A DNA stretch of 64,000 nt from Flavobacterium sp. LHD-85 (GTDB taxonomy: Bacteria > Bacteroidota > Bacteroidia > Flavobacteriales > Flavobacteriaceae). The position numbers and the translations under genes were made by a program. The stretch spans positions 1,178,001 to 1,242,000 of the forward strand of contig NZ_JAVFVR010000001.1 of NCBI RefSeq assembly GCF_030929595.1, written 5' to 3'. Position 1 is the stretch's first letter; each line of letters begins with the position of its first letter. Positions 1 to 8,235 of this stretch are shown piece after piece. A model generated the notes under the pieces. That model saw nothing but the letters and a program-made list of their open reading frames with translations, was not told the origin of the DNA and made no database searches.

Positions 1-281
1 ATCTGGATATTGCCAAAACGGGTTATACAACGCCAATTGTAAAATCGACTTGCGAACATAAATTGTCTTTGCGTTATGGAGATGTGGTAACAATAGAAAC
101 AACTGTTGTCGATACTCCAGCCGCGAAAATGATTTACCGCTTTAAAATAATTGATGACAAAGGAGAAGTGGCCTGTACAGGCGAAACCACTCAGGTTTTT
201 TTAGATAAAGACGGAAATTTAATGCTGACAAATCCTCCTTTTTATGAGGAATGGAAACGAAAAGTGGGGTTATTGAAGTAG
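1..281 (+). CDS. Acyl-CoA thioesterase-like protein (hot-dog fold), 5' truncated
   Basis: The reading frame is open from position 3 and ends with TAG at 279-281, so only about the last 92 residues are visible and the start lies outside the window. The remnant (SLRYGDVVTIETTV, then YRFKIIDDKGEVACTGETTQVF) looks like the C-terminal half of a 4-hydroxybenzoyl-CoA thioesterase-type hot-dog domain. Such thioesterases are regular members of flexirubin and aryl polyene clusters, where they are thought to hydrolyse or edit acyl thioesters. The TTG at 63 could be read as a start, but the homologous-looking frame runs through it, so I treat it as internal. The function rests on the fold-like sequence and on the neighbouring ketosynthases. 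Confidence 0.7.
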   Translation, partial: LDIAKTGYTTPIVKSTCEHKLSLRYGDVVTIETTVVDTPAAKMIYRFKIIDDKGEVACTGETTQVFLDKDGNLMLTNPPFYEEWKRKVGLLK

Positions 282-336
282 AACACGGATTTCACGAATT
301 TTCACGAATTAAAAATAAAATAATCTGAATCTATTT

Positions 337-525
337 CCTGCAAGGTTTCCAAAACCTTGTAGGTATAAAAATAAAATCTGCTCAAATCTGCAAAATCTGC
401 GTGAAACCTTTTTCCAGATAAGGCTTTAAAAATAAAATCTGCTCAAATCTGCAAAATCTGCGTGAAACCATTTTTCAGATAAAGCTTTAAAATAAATACC
501 TACAAGGTTTCCAAAACCTTGCAGG
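337..525. repeat. Two hairpin palindromes flanking a 61-bp tandem duplication
   Basis: Palindromes of the form CCTGCAAGGTTT...AAACCTTGTAGG occur at 337-363 and 499-525. Between them a 61-bp unit is present twice, at 367-427 and 428-488, with a few substitutions. There is no open frame. Dispersed hairpins of this kind are common between genes in Flavobacterium and may act as transcription terminators or REP-like sequences; that role is inference. The second palindrome ends only 17 bases before the ketosynthase ATG. Confidence 0.8.
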
Positions 526-542
526 AGAAATCGAAATATAAA

Positions 543-1694
543 ATGTTAAGAGAAATATACATTACAGAAACGAATTGTATCACGCCTTTAGGTTTTGATG
601 TTGAATCTAATATCAGCGCCATTCTTAGCGGTGATTCTGGAATTCAACTTCATAACGATGTTTCTTTGATGCCGAATCCGTTTTATGCTTCGATTATTTC
701 TAATGAAAAAATAAACAGTGCTTTTTCAAAAATCAGCACTGAAACCAAATATTCCCGTTTAGAGAAAATGATGATTTTGGCTTTAGAACCTATTATCAAA
801 AACTCAAACGTAGAATTAAATTCAAAAACCGCTTTTATACTTTCTACCACAAAAGGAAATGTAACCGCTTTAGCAAATGATTCTGGCGACAATTTCAACA
901 ACGCACATTTAGATGTTCTAGCTAAAAACGTTGCCAATTTCTTCGGATTCCAAACACAACCCATTGTAGTTTCAAATGCCTGTGTTTCTGGAATTTTGGC
1001 TGTTTCAGTTGCTAAAAGAATGATTCAGTCTGAACTTTATGACAGCGTTTTTGTGGTGGCTGGAGATGAAGTTTCAGAATTTGTTTTGTCTGGTTTTAAT
1101 GCTTTTCAGGCGATGAGCGAACTACCTTGCAAACCCTATTCTAAAAACAGAACTGGAGTAAGTTTAGGCGAAGCGGCAGCAGCAGTTTTAGTTTCGGCGG
1201 AAGCCAAAAACGCTAAAATAAAAGTAATTGGCGACAGTTCTATAAACGATGCCAATCATATTTCTGGGCCTTCAAGAACAGGTGAAGGTTTGTTTAGAAG
1301 TATTCAAAATGCTTTGAAAGAAGCTCAAATTGAAGCTCAAAAATTAGATTATATTTCAGCACACGGAACCGCAACTCCTTATAATGACGAAATGGAAGCG
1401 ATTGCCTTAACTCGTTTAGATTTACAAAATGTTCCAGTAAATAGTTTAAAAGGATTTTACGGTCATACACTTGGCGCTTCGGGATTATTGGAAACCGTAA
1501 TTGCAATAGAATCTGCCAATCAAAATAAACTTTTTGAATCCAAAGGTTTTGATGAAATTGGAGTTAGTGAAAATATTAATGTGATTGAAAAAAATGGAGA
1601 AAAAAATATTGAATATTTTCTAAAAACGGCTTCTGGATTTGGAGGTTGTAATACGGCTGTGGTTTTTGAGAAAGTGAAACACAAATTACACTAA
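543..1694 (+). CDS. Beta-ketoacyl-ACP synthase (flexirubin/aryl polyene cluster)
   Basis: A 383-residue KAS I/II-type condensing enzyme that would extend an acyl chain by decarboxylative Claisen condensation. The full catalytic triad is visible: Cys147 in SNACVSG, His274 in SAHGTATP and His308 in FYGHTLGAS. The C-terminal ASGFGGCNTAVVF loop is also typical. I chose ATG at 543 rather than an in-frame TTG at 519, because the TTG lies inside the hairpin repeat and the family motif begins directly after the ATG (EIYITETNCITPLG). This ketosynthase stands alone, separate from the ketosynthase/chain-length-factor pair downstream. It may be a priming or branch-specific enzyme; that division of labour is inferred. 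Confidence 0.88.
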   Translation: MLREIYITETNCITPLGFDVESNISAILSGDSGIQLHNDVSLMPNPFYASIISNEKINSAFSKISTETKYSRLEKMMILALEPIIKNSNVELNSKTAFILSTTKGNVTALANDSGDNFNNAHLDVLAKNVANFFGFQTQPIVVSNACVSGILAVSVAKRMIQSELYDSVFVVAGDEVSEFVLSGFNAFQAMSELPCKPYSKNRTGVSLGEAAAAVLVSAEAKNAKIKVIGDSSINDANHISGPSRTGEGLFRSIQNALKEAQIEAQKLDYISAHGTATPYNDEMEAIALTRLDLQNVPVNSLKGFYGHTLGASGLLETVIAIESANQNKLFESKGFDEIGVSENINVIEKNGEKNIEYFLKTASGFGGCNTAVVFEKVKHKLH

Positions 1695-1759
1695 TTTTCA
1701 CGAATTAATTAGTGTCATTTAAACCCAATCAAAATCTGTGTTAATTCGTGAAATTAGTG
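1689..1759. repeat. Inverted repeat overlapping the ketosynthase stop codon
   Basis: Arms at 1689-1708 (CACTAATTTTCACGAATTAA) and 1741-1759 pair with a single bulged base around a 32-base loop. The left arm includes the last codons of the upstream gene. Similar TTCACGAATT strings occur at 291-310 and 5900-5930. It probably forms a transcript-end hairpin. Confidence 0.6.
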
Positions 1760-1773
1760 TTTAAATTAAAACA

Positions 1774-2391
1774 ATGACTCAAAACAAAACCTACATACAA
1801 TCCTACATCACCATCCAAAACAACGAAATTGTTTTGAACGGAACTTCTGTATTCAAAATTGAACCGACCGATTTTGCTGATTTCTCGAAACAAGTGTATC
1901 GTAATTTTGAAATGCAATATCCAAAGTTTTTCAAAATGGATGCTTTGAGCAAACTGGCTTTTTTAGGATCAGAATTGCTTTTGAGTCCGATAACCTCAAC
2001 GGAACAAGAAAATAATATTGCTTTGGTTTTGGCCAATAAATCGTCGAGTTTGGATACCGATGTAAAATATCAGGAATCTATTTCAGACAAAGAAAACTAT
2101 TATCCGAGTCCGGCGGTCTTTGTTTATACACTGCCAAATATTTGTTTGGGCGAAATAAGTATCCGTCATCAGCTGAAAAGTGAAAATTCTTTCTTTATAT
2201 TTGACACTTTTAACACCGAATTTATGTCTAATTATTCGAATATTCTTCTGAATACGAATAAAGCAGATGTAGTTCTATGCGGTTGGGTAGAATATTTTAA
2301 CGACAATTATAAAGCTTTTTTATGTACAATTAGTACAGAAGAAAATGCAAAATATACAAACGAGACTATCAATACATTATACAATAAATAA
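1774..2391 (+). CDS. Beta-ketoacyl synthase N-terminal-like protein (Ketoacyl-synt_2 type)
   Basis: A 205-residue protein with the segment KFFKMDALSKLAFLGSELLL, which resembles the stand-alone ketoacyl synthase N-terminal domain (Pfam Ketoacyl-synt_2) found in flexirubin and aryl polyene clusters. It is about half the length of a ketosynthase and shows no NACxSG-type cysteine or HGT histidine, so it should not condense chains by itself. Three bases separate its stop from the ACP gene, so the two are very likely co-transcribed. A scaffold or partner role with the ACP or ketosynthases is plausible but unproven. There is no signal peptide or membrane segment. Confidence 0.65.
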   Translation: MTQNKTYIQSYITIQNNEIVLNGTSVFKIEPTDFADFSKQVYRNFEMQYPKFFKMDALSKLAFLGSELLLSPITSTEQENNIALVLANKSSSLDTDVKYQESISDKENYYPSPAVFVYTLPNICLGEISIRHQLKSENSFFIFDTFNTEFMSNYSNILLNTNKADVVLCGWVEYFNDNYKAFLCTISTEENAKYTNETINTLYNK

Positions 2392-2393
2392 TC

Positions 2394-2651
2394 ATGGAAG
2401 CATTAAAAGAAGAATTAAAAAATAAAATCATAACAACTTTAAACCTTGAAGATATTGCAGTAGAAGATATTGCTGATAATGATCCTTTGTTTGGAGATGG
2501 TTTAGGTTTAGACTCGATTGATGCACTTGAATTGATCGTGATTTTAGATAAAGATTACGGAATTAAATTAGTAGATCCGAAAGAAGGAAAATCTATTTTC
2601 CAGTCTATCGAAACTATGGCAGCTTACATCAGCGCAAATAGAACGAAATAA
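2394..2651 (+). CDS. Acyl carrier protein
   Basis: An 85-residue acidic helical protein with the phosphopantetheine attachment motif GLDSIDALE, the modified serine being Ser41. This is a normal ACP length. It follows the preceding gene by two bases and precedes the ketosynthase pair, so it is the likely dedicated carrier for polyene chain growth in this cluster rather than the fatty-acid ACP. It is expected in the cytoplasm. Confidence 0.93.
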   Translation: MEALKEELKNKIITTLNLEDIAVEDIADNDPLFGDGLGLDSIDALELIVILDKDYGIKLVDPKEGKSIFQSIETMAAYISANRTK

Positions 2652-2680
2652 TCGAAAGAAATTTTGTCAAAGATTGCTAA

Positions 2681-2773
2681 AACTTAGCGACTCTGCGACT
2701 TTGCGAGATTAAATTTATAAGCTTTGTTTCTTAGCTGAGAAATATGCTCGCAAAGACGCGAAGACGCAAAGTT
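2681..2773. repeat. Imperfect inverted repeat in the ACP-ketosynthase gap
   Basis: Arms at 2681-2707 and 2747-2773 match at about 22 of 27 positions when one is reverse-complemented; both carry GCGACTTTGCGAG-like sequence. The loop is 39 bases. There is no coding potential. It is probably a dispersed intergenic repeat. Confidence 0.6.
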
Positions 2774-2802
2774 AATCTACAATCATAAATCTAAAATCTA
2801 AA

Positions 2803-4002
2803 ATGGCAAGAGGTGTTGCAATAACGGGAATGGGAATTATCTCTGCGATTGGTAATTCGGTTGAGGAAAACTACATTTCCTTGATTGAAAACAAAATCGG
2901 TGTTTCTCGTATTCAAAATATTTCGACTGTTCATGCAGATGTTATCAAAGTTGGCGAAATCAAAAAAACCAACGAAGATCTTGTTGATGAACTGAAATTA
3001 AATGAGGATAATAATTTCTCCAGAACCGCTATGATTGGCACTTTGGCAGCCAAACAAGCTGTTGAAAATGCTGGCATTACCGATATAAATGAATTTAGAA
3101 CGGGACTTATTTCGGCTACAAGCGTTGGCGGAATGGACATGACGGAAAGACATTATTACGATTATTTCGAAAAACCAGAATTGACCAAATACATCACTTG
3201 CCACGATGGCGGCGATGTTGCCGAAAAAATTGCTGAAGAATTAGGTTTAAAAGGAATGGTTACAACCATAAGTACCGCTTGTTCGTCTGCTGCCAATTCG
3301 ATTATGTTGGGAGCAAGATTGATCAAAACGGGAAAATTGGATCGCGTAATTGTGGGCGGAGCAGATGCTTTGGCAAAATTCACCATCAACGGATTCAAGA
3401 CTTTGATGATTTTGTCTGACGATTACAACAAACCTTTTGACAACACCAGAAAAGGATTGAATCTTGGAGAAGCTGCCGCTTTTTTGGTTTTAGAATCGGA
3501 TGAAATTGTAGCAAAACAAAACAAAAAAGTATTGGCTAGAGTTTCGGGTTACGGAAATGCAAACGACGCTTTTCATCAAACTGCTTCTTCAGAAAATGGA
3601 GACGGCGCTTATTTGGCGATGAAAAAAGCATTTGAAGTTTCGGGCTTAAAACCTTCTGAAATTGACTATATCAACGTGCACGGAACGGCAACTCCAAACA
3701 ACGATTTATCTGAAGGAAGAGCTTTAAAAAGAATTTACGAAAATAAAAAAGTTCCAGATTTCAGTTCTACAAAACCTTTTACGGGACATACTTTAGCGGC
3801 TGCAGCTGCGATTGAAGCCGTTTATAGTGTTTTAGCAATTCAGAACAATGTGGTTTATCCAAATTTGAATTTTGAAGTTCCGATGGAAGAATTCGATTTG
3901 AAACCACAGACAACTTTAAAGAATAAAACTATCGAGCACGTTTTATCCAACTCTTTTGGTTTTGGTGGAAACTGTTCAACTCTTATATTTTCAAAAAGCT
4001 AA
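2803..4002 (+). CDS. Beta-ketoacyl-ACP synthase II-like, KS subunit of a KS/CLF pair
   Basis: A 399-residue FabF-like condensing enzyme with an intact triad: Cys160 in STACSSA, His293 in NVHGTATP and His329 in FTGHTLAA. The C-terminal loop SNSFGFGGNCSTL is typical. Its stop overlaps the next start by one base (TAATG). That next gene encodes a ketosynthase-like protein without the catalytic cysteine, so the two probably form a KS-chain-length-factor heterodimer as in aryl polyene and type II polyketide systems. It would extend the polyene chain on the ACP at 2394. The assignment to pigment rather than fatty-acid synthesis comes from context. Confidence 0.9.
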   Translation: MARGVAITGMGIISAIGNSVEENYISLIENKIGVSRIQNISTVHADVIKVGEIKKTNEDLVDELKLNEDNNFSRTAMIGTLAAKQAVENAGITDINEFRTGLISATSVGGMDMTERHYYDYFEKPELTKYITCHDGGDVAEKIAEELGLKGMVTTISTACSSAANSIMLGARLIKTGKLDRVIVGGADALAKFTINGFKTLMILSDDYNKPFDNTRKGLNLGEAAAFLVLESDEIVAKQNKKVLARVSGYGNANDAFHQTASSENGDGAYLAMKKAFEVSGLKPSEIDYINVHGTATPNNDLSEGRALKRIYENKKVPDFSSTKPFTGHTLAAAAAIEAVYSVLAIQNNVVYPNLNFEVPMEEFDLKPQTTLKNKTIEHVLSNSFGFGGNCSTLIFSKS

Positions 4003-5063
4003 TGAAGAAGACATATATAAATGGAGTAGGCTGTATTTCGACTCAAAAAACATTTGATACTGTTTTTTTAGAAGAAGCTGTTGTAAATCATGAAGAAAAT
4101 GTATTGGCAATTGTTCCGCCAGCATACAAAGAATATATTTCGCCTGCTGCCAGCCGAAGAATGGCAAAAGGTGTAAAAAATGGAATCGTTGCTTCGGCAT
4201 TAGCCATGAAAGATGCTAATATTGAAAATGTCGATGCGATTATTACCGGAACTGGTTTAGGATGCATCGAAGATTCTGAAAAATTTCTAAAAAGCATTTT
4301 AGATAATAATGAAGAATTTTTAACTCCAACTTCTTTTATTCAATCTACTCACAATACCGTTGGAGCGCAGATTGCACTTTTACAGCAATGTAAAGGTTAT
4401 AATTTTACGTATGTAAATGGCGCTGTTTCTTTTGAATCAGCTCTTATTGACGCTAAAATGCAAATTGAAGAAGACGAAGCTAACTCAATTTTAGTGGGTG
4501 GCGTTGATGAAAATGGCGATTATACTACTTCGCTTTTTAAACTCAACGGACGAATTAAAGCAGACAATTCTGCTCCGTACGACGTTTTAAATTCTACAAC
4601 AAGCGGTGCTGTTTATGGCGAAGGTGCGAGTTTTTTTGTTTTAGAAAACGAAAAAAAAGAAAATACTTATGCCGAACTTTTGGATGTTTCTATCATAAAT
4701 ACTTTGGAAGAAAATGAAGTTGAAACAGCTATTCAATCATTTTTAAAATATAATAATTTAGAAATTTCAGATGTTGATGCTCTTGTTTTAGGTTTTGACG
4801 GAAATGTCGATTTTGAGAATTATTATAGAAATCTTGCTGATAATGCATTTGCTCAAACTCCTATTTTATATTACAAACATTTGAGCGGAGAATACGATAC
4901 AGCTTCGGCTTTTGCTTTTTGGATGGCTTCTAAAATTTTGAAAACTCAGGAAATTCCTGAAATTGCAAAAGTAAATGCTGTCGAAAAATCAGACTACAAA
5001 ACGATTTTATTATACAATCAATTAAACGGAAAAAACCATAGTTTTACGCTGCTGTCAAAATGA
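4002..5063 (+). CDS. Ketosynthase-like chain-length factor lacking catalytic Cys
   Basis: A 353-residue ketosynthase homologue, shorter than an active enzyme. In the place of the active-site cysteine motif it has VNGAVSF, with Ala141 where Cys is expected. The HGT motif is replaced by FDGNVDF, while one His is kept in YYKHLSGEYDTAS. It is therefore unlikely to condense and is best read as a chain-length-factor subunit of the preceding ketosynthase, to which it is coupled by a one-base overlap. The gene end overlaps the next gene by four bases (ATGA), indicating a tight operon. Confidence 0.82.
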   Translation: MKKTYINGVGCISTQKTFDTVFLEEAVVNHEENVLAIVPPAYKEYISPAASRRMAKGVKNGIVASALAMKDANIENVDAIITGTGLGCIEDSEKFLKSILDNNEEFLTPTSFIQSTHNTVGAQIALLQQCKGYNFTYVNGAVSFESALIDAKMQIEEDEANSILVGGVDENGDYTTSLFKLNGRIKADNSAPYDVLNSTTSGAVYGEGASFFVLENEKKENTYAELLDVSIINTLEENEVETAIQSFLKYNNLEISDVDALVLGFDGNVDFENYYRNLADNAFAQTPILYYKHLSGEYDTASAFAFWMASKILKTQEIPEIAKVNAVEKSDYKTILLYNQLNGKNHSFTLLSK

Positions 5064-5845
5064 TAACGCACAAAAACATATCACTGTTTTTTATCTTTTT
5101 ATTGCTTTTATTGTTTCTCCTGAATCTGTATAATGCAATTCATTTTCTGTGGTTTGTACTTATAATTCTAGTTTGGTTGGGAATAAACGCTTTTGGTTCT
5201 GCTCGAATTTCTTCCAATTATCATGTAAAAGCATTTTGCAGTAATCCGCTAGAAACAGAAAAAAAAATCGCACTTACTTTTGATGACGGTCCTAGCATTT
5301 ATACTTTGGAAGTTTTGGAACTCCTGAAAAAATACAATGCCAAAGCGACTTTTTTCTGCATCGGAAAAAACATCGAAACACATCCTGAAATTCTCCAAAA
5401 AGTAATTGACGATGGGCATTTAGTTGGAAATCATTCTTATTCACATTCTAAGTTTTTTGATTTTTATAATGCTAAAAAAATAACCGAAGAACTTCAGAAA
5501 ACAGATGCCCTTCTGGAAAAATTCACTTCTAGAAAAATCAACTTTTTTCGTCCGCCTTATGGAGTTACGACGCCTTCGATTAGAAGAGCTTTAAAAATAA
5601 CCGGACATAAAACAATTGGCTGGAATATTCGTTCTCTTGACGGAGGAACTCAAAATCAGGAATTAATTTTCAATCGGTTAATTCAACATATATCTCCCGG
5701 CGGAATTGTACTTTTGCACGACACAGGCAAACATTCTGTTTTGGTACTGGAACAGTTTTTGCAATTTTTACAGCAAAATAATTATGAAGTGATTTCTATT
5801 GAAGAATTACTGAAACTTAATGCTTATGAAATTGGACGCGGATAA
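5060..5845 (+). CDS. Polysaccharide deacetylase family protein (NodB domain)
   Basis: A 261-residue protein with two hydrophobic N-terminal segments (about residues 6-22 and 29-45) and then a NodB homology domain. The metal and catalytic motifs are intact: LTFDDGP (about residue 74), GNHSYSHS, RPPYG and VLLHDTG. Family members remove acetyl groups from amino sugars or other acyl amides. In this cluster the substrate is unknown; similar genes occur in flexirubin clusters. The start overlaps the upstream gene by four bases, so translation is probably coupled. It is likely anchored in the inner membrane with the catalytic domain outside. Confidence 0.87.
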   Translation: MITHKNISLFFIFLLLLLFLLNLYNAIHFLWFVLIILVWLGINAFGSARISSNYHVKAFCSNPLETEKKIALTFDDGPSIYTLEVLELLKKYNAKATFFCIGKNIETHPEILQKVIDDGHLVGNHSYSHSKFFDFYNAKKITEELQKTDALLEKFTSRKINFFRPPYGVTTPSIRRALKITGHKTIGWNIRSLDGGTQNQELIFNRLIQHISPGGIVLLHDTGKHSVLVLEQFLQFLQQNNYEVISIEELLKLNAYEIGRG

Positions 5846-5853
5846 AACAGATT

Positions 5854-5869
5854 CGCTTTCGCGAAAGCG
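5854..5869. repeat. Perfect 16-bp palindrome CGCTTTCGCGAAAGCG
   Basis: A fully self-complementary 16-mer sits 8 bases after the deacetylase stop codon. It is GC-rich against an AT-rich background. It could be a transcript-end hairpin or a protein-binding palindrome. Confidence 0.6.
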
Positions 5870-5956
5870 CAGATAAAAACGGATTCTTGTTAAATCAAAA
5901 ATTCGTGGTTTTTCGTGTAATTCGTGGCAAAAACATTAAGCACAATATTATAAAAT

Positions 5957-6583
5957 ATGAAAACTAAAATAGCACTACTCATTCTATTTATTTCAGGCAA
6001 TTTGTTCGCGCAGGAACAAAAAATGACCGATGCCGAAATTGCTTCTTTTAAACAAGATGTAAATGTTGTGGCTAAAAAAATCAAAACTTTAAGTACCGAT
6101 TTTGTTCAGTATAAACATTTAGATTTTTTATCGAAAGACATTGAAACTTCGGGAAAAATGGTTTTTAAAGAACCTGCTTTGCTTCAATGGCAATATAAAA
6201 AACCGTACAATTACAGCATCACTTTCAAAAACGGAAAAATTCTGATTAACGATGAAGGAAAGAAAAGTGCGGTTGATATTGGAAACAGTAAAATCTTTGC
6301 AAGAATAAATAAATTAATTATTGGAAGCGTAAGCGGAAATATGTTTGATGATAAAGAATTTACGATTTCGTATTTTAAATTGAAAGGTCAGAATCTGGCG
6401 AAATTTATTCCGAAAGATGCGACGCTGAAAAAATATATCAAGCAAATTGAACTGACTTTTGACAAAGAAGAAGCAACAGTTGTTCAAGTAAAATTATTAG
6501 AATCATCTGAAGATTACACTCGAATTGTACTTAAAAATAAAGTGATCAATGCAAAAATCGACGATTCAGTTTTTACTAATTAA
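5957..6583 (+). CDS. Outer-membrane lipoprotein carrier (LolA)-like protein
   Basis: A 208-residue protein with a clear signal peptide (MKTKIALLILFISGNLFAQ) followed by a LolA-like beta domain (STDFVQYKHLDFLSKDIETS, GKMVFKEPALLQWQYKKP). LolA proteins carry hydrophobic acyl groups across the periplasm. Cluster-located LolA homologues in aryl polyene and flexirubin loci are thought to carry the pigment lipid toward the outer membrane, and the MMPL exporter at 10082 fits this. It is not necessarily the general lipoprotein chaperone. The 3' end overlaps the next gene by 35 bases. Confidence 0.8.
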   Translation: MKTKIALLILFISGNLFAQEQKMTDAEIASFKQDVNVVAKKIKTLSTDFVQYKHLDFLSKDIETSGKMVFKEPALLQWQYKKPYNYSITFKNGKILINDEGKKSAVDIGNSKIFARINKLIIGSVSGNMFDDKEFTISYFKLKGQNLAKFIPKDATLKKYIKQIELTFDKEEATVVQVKLLESSEDYTRIVLKNKVINAKIDDSVFTN

Positions 6584-7184
6584 TTGCTTTCTGGCAATTG
6601 TTTTAATTTCTTGTGGCTCGATCATAAAAAATTATACGCCAAAAAAATTAGACAAAACGTCTTATACGGTTCCTTATTTCACAGATTCAAAAACCGATTA
6701 TGTTTATAAAACAAACATCAGTGTTTACGGAAATGAATTGTCTGGAATTTTCATTGCCAAGAAAATAAACGACACTACGCACCGAATTGTTTTTACAACT
6801 GAATTCGGAAACAAATTAATGGATTTTGAAATCTCAGAAACCGATTTTAAAGTCAATTCTATTGTTTCAGAATTAGATCGAAAAATATTGATTAATACTT
6901 TAAAAGAAGATTTTAGACTGCTTTTAAAAAAGGAGTATTTGATTCAAGAGCAATTTGAAAACTCTTCAAATGACATTTATAAATCGGCAGATGGCAAACG
7001 CGACAATTATATTTTTATCTCCAAAAAAGATCAGAAATTAGAAAAGATCGTTCATTCATCTAAAACAAAAGAAAAATTTACACTGCTTTTCAATTCAGAA
7101 AACAATATTTTTGCTGATAAAATCCAAATAATTCATCAAAACATAAAGCTGAAAATCGTTTTACAGCAGCTGAAATCAGAATAA
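6549..7184 (+). CDS. Predicted lipoprotein of unknown function
   Basis: A 211-residue protein with a lipoprotein signal: a hydrophobic stretch (residues 7-21) and lipobox LISC, giving Cys22. No family motif is recognised. The body is charged and beta-strand-like, with short repeats of Lys and Asp/Asn. The ATG at 6549 lies 35 bases inside the LolA-like gene, and starting later would remove the signal peptide, so this start is favoured. Its position between a LolA-like carrier and a beta-barrel protein suggests an outer-membrane partner, perhaps LolB-like in role. That is inference from order only. Confidence 0.7.
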   Translation: MQKSTIQFLLINCFLAIVLISCGSIIKNYTPKKLDKTSYTVPYFTDSKTDYVYKTNISVYGNELSGIFIAKKINDTTHRIVFTTEFGNKLMDFEISETDFKVNSIVSELDRKILINTLKEDFRLLLKKEYLIQEQFENSSNDIYKSADGKRDNYIFISKKDQKLEKIVHSSKTKEKFTLLFNSENNIFADKIQIIHQNIKLKIVLQQLKSE

Positions 7185-7221
7185 AAAATTAAACTAATCC
7201 TAAACTTTAAATCAATTAGAA

Positions 7222-7821
7222 ATGAGAAATTTTGTTGTACTTGCATTTGTTTTATTAATCGGAATCGGATCAAGTAATGCACAGGTAAAAGCTAGTCCAG
7301 GACTTAGAGGCGGTTTGAATGTATCAACATTAACGAATATTGATGATAATAGTTCTAAAACTGATTTCTATATTGGTGGATTGGTAAATATTAAATTCAA
7401 TAAATATTTCTCGGTTCAACCAGAGATAAATTATTCAAGACAAGGTGATGAAGGAAGATATTTTGAAAATGGCCGTTATTATACTGAAAAGTACGAGTTG
7501 AATTATGTAACACTGGGAGCGGTTGCAAAATTTAACTTTGGAGGTGGAGGATTTCATCTATTGGCAGGCCCTTCTTTAGATTTAAAAGTTAGTGACAATT
7601 ATATAAATACGAATCCCGAAGATTTTGATCTTTCATTTGTTGGAGGTGTTGGTTATACTTTGCCAAATGGTTTAACTTTTGAAGCTCGACTTAAACAAGG
7701 ATTAATTGATATTTATGGTTATAACGGATATGATTATGACAATGACGGATATTACTATAATGATGTAATCTTAAATCAAGTTTTCCAGCTTGGTATTAGC
7801 TATACATTCAAGACAAAATAA
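7222..7821 (+). CDS. Outer membrane beta-barrel protein (PorT-type family)
   Basis: A 199-residue protein with signal peptide MRNFVVLAFVLLIGIGSSNAQ, then alternating strands ending in an aromatic C-terminal strand (VFQLGISYTF). The GLRGGLNVSTL and FSVQPEINYSRQG segments are typical of the 'outer membrane beta-barrel' family of Bacteroidota. It probably forms a small barrel of about 8 strands. A Tyr/Asp-rich loop (YGYNGYDYDNDGYYY) precedes the last strand. Its part in pigment localisation is unknown. It has its own ATG 37 bases after the upstream stop. Confidence 0.8.
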   Translation: MRNFVVLAFVLLIGIGSSNAQVKASPGLRGGLNVSTLTNIDDNSSKTDFYIGGLVNIKFNKYFSVQPEINYSRQGDEGRYFENGRYYTEKYELNYVTLGAVAKFNFGGGGFHLLAGPSLDLKVSDNYINTNPEDFDLSFVGGVGYTLPNGLTFEARLKQGLIDIYGYNGYDYDNDGYYYNDVILNQVFQLGISYTFKTK

Positions 7822-7861
7822 TAATTTTAGGAGTTTCCTATTTACTTGGAAAATAAAAAAT

Positions 7862-8233
7862 ATGATTTTACAAGATTTCTATAAAATACTATCAGAAGAA
7901 AAAGTATCTGATTCGAAATATACAATTACAATTTTAGTCAATGAAAAACATGAGGTTTTTAAAGGACATTTCCCTGGAAATCCTATTATGCCTGGTGTCT
8001 GCATGATTCAGATTATCAAAGAACTTACAGAATCTATTACGAAAAGTTCGCTGATGATCCAGTCTTTGGCAAATGTAAAATTCATGGCGCTGATTAATCC
8101 GGAGGTAACTCCAGAATTACGATTGGAACTGGATGTTACAACAACTGAAGACGGTTTGGTAAAAGTGAAAAACACGACTTACTTTAACGACACTACTGCT
8201 CTTAAATTGAGTAATGTGTACAAAAAAATATAA
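7862..8233 (+). CDS. 3-hydroxyacyl-ACP dehydratase-like hot-dog protein
   Basis: A 123-residue protein with the FabZ/FabA signature GHFPGNPIMPGV. I start at ATG 7862; an in-frame upstream start at 7790 would overlap the beta-barrel gene and add a non-homologous leader. In FabZ the catalytic Glu follows as GVLxxE; here the aligned string is GVCMIQ, so Gln stands in that position while His is kept. Either catalysis uses another residue or the protein is a non-canonical member. In the cluster it would dehydrate 3-hydroxyacyl-ACP during polyene synthesis. Two bases separate it from the next gene. Confidence 0.8.
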   Translation: MILQDFYKILSEEKVSDSKYTITILVNEKHEVFKGHFPGNPIMPGVCMIQIIKELTESITKSSLMIQSLANVKFMALINPEVTPELRLELDVTTTEDGLVKVKNTTYFNDTTALKLSNVYKKI

Positions 8234-8235
8234 TT

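Noticed and set aside
367-488. Coding sequence in the duplicated 61-bp units
   Set aside because: Stops occur in all frames and the unit length is not a multiple of three.
519-542. Upstream TTG start for the first ketosynthase
   Set aside because: It lies inside the hairpin repeat and adds eight residues without similarity; the ATG at 543 precedes the conserved N-terminus directly.
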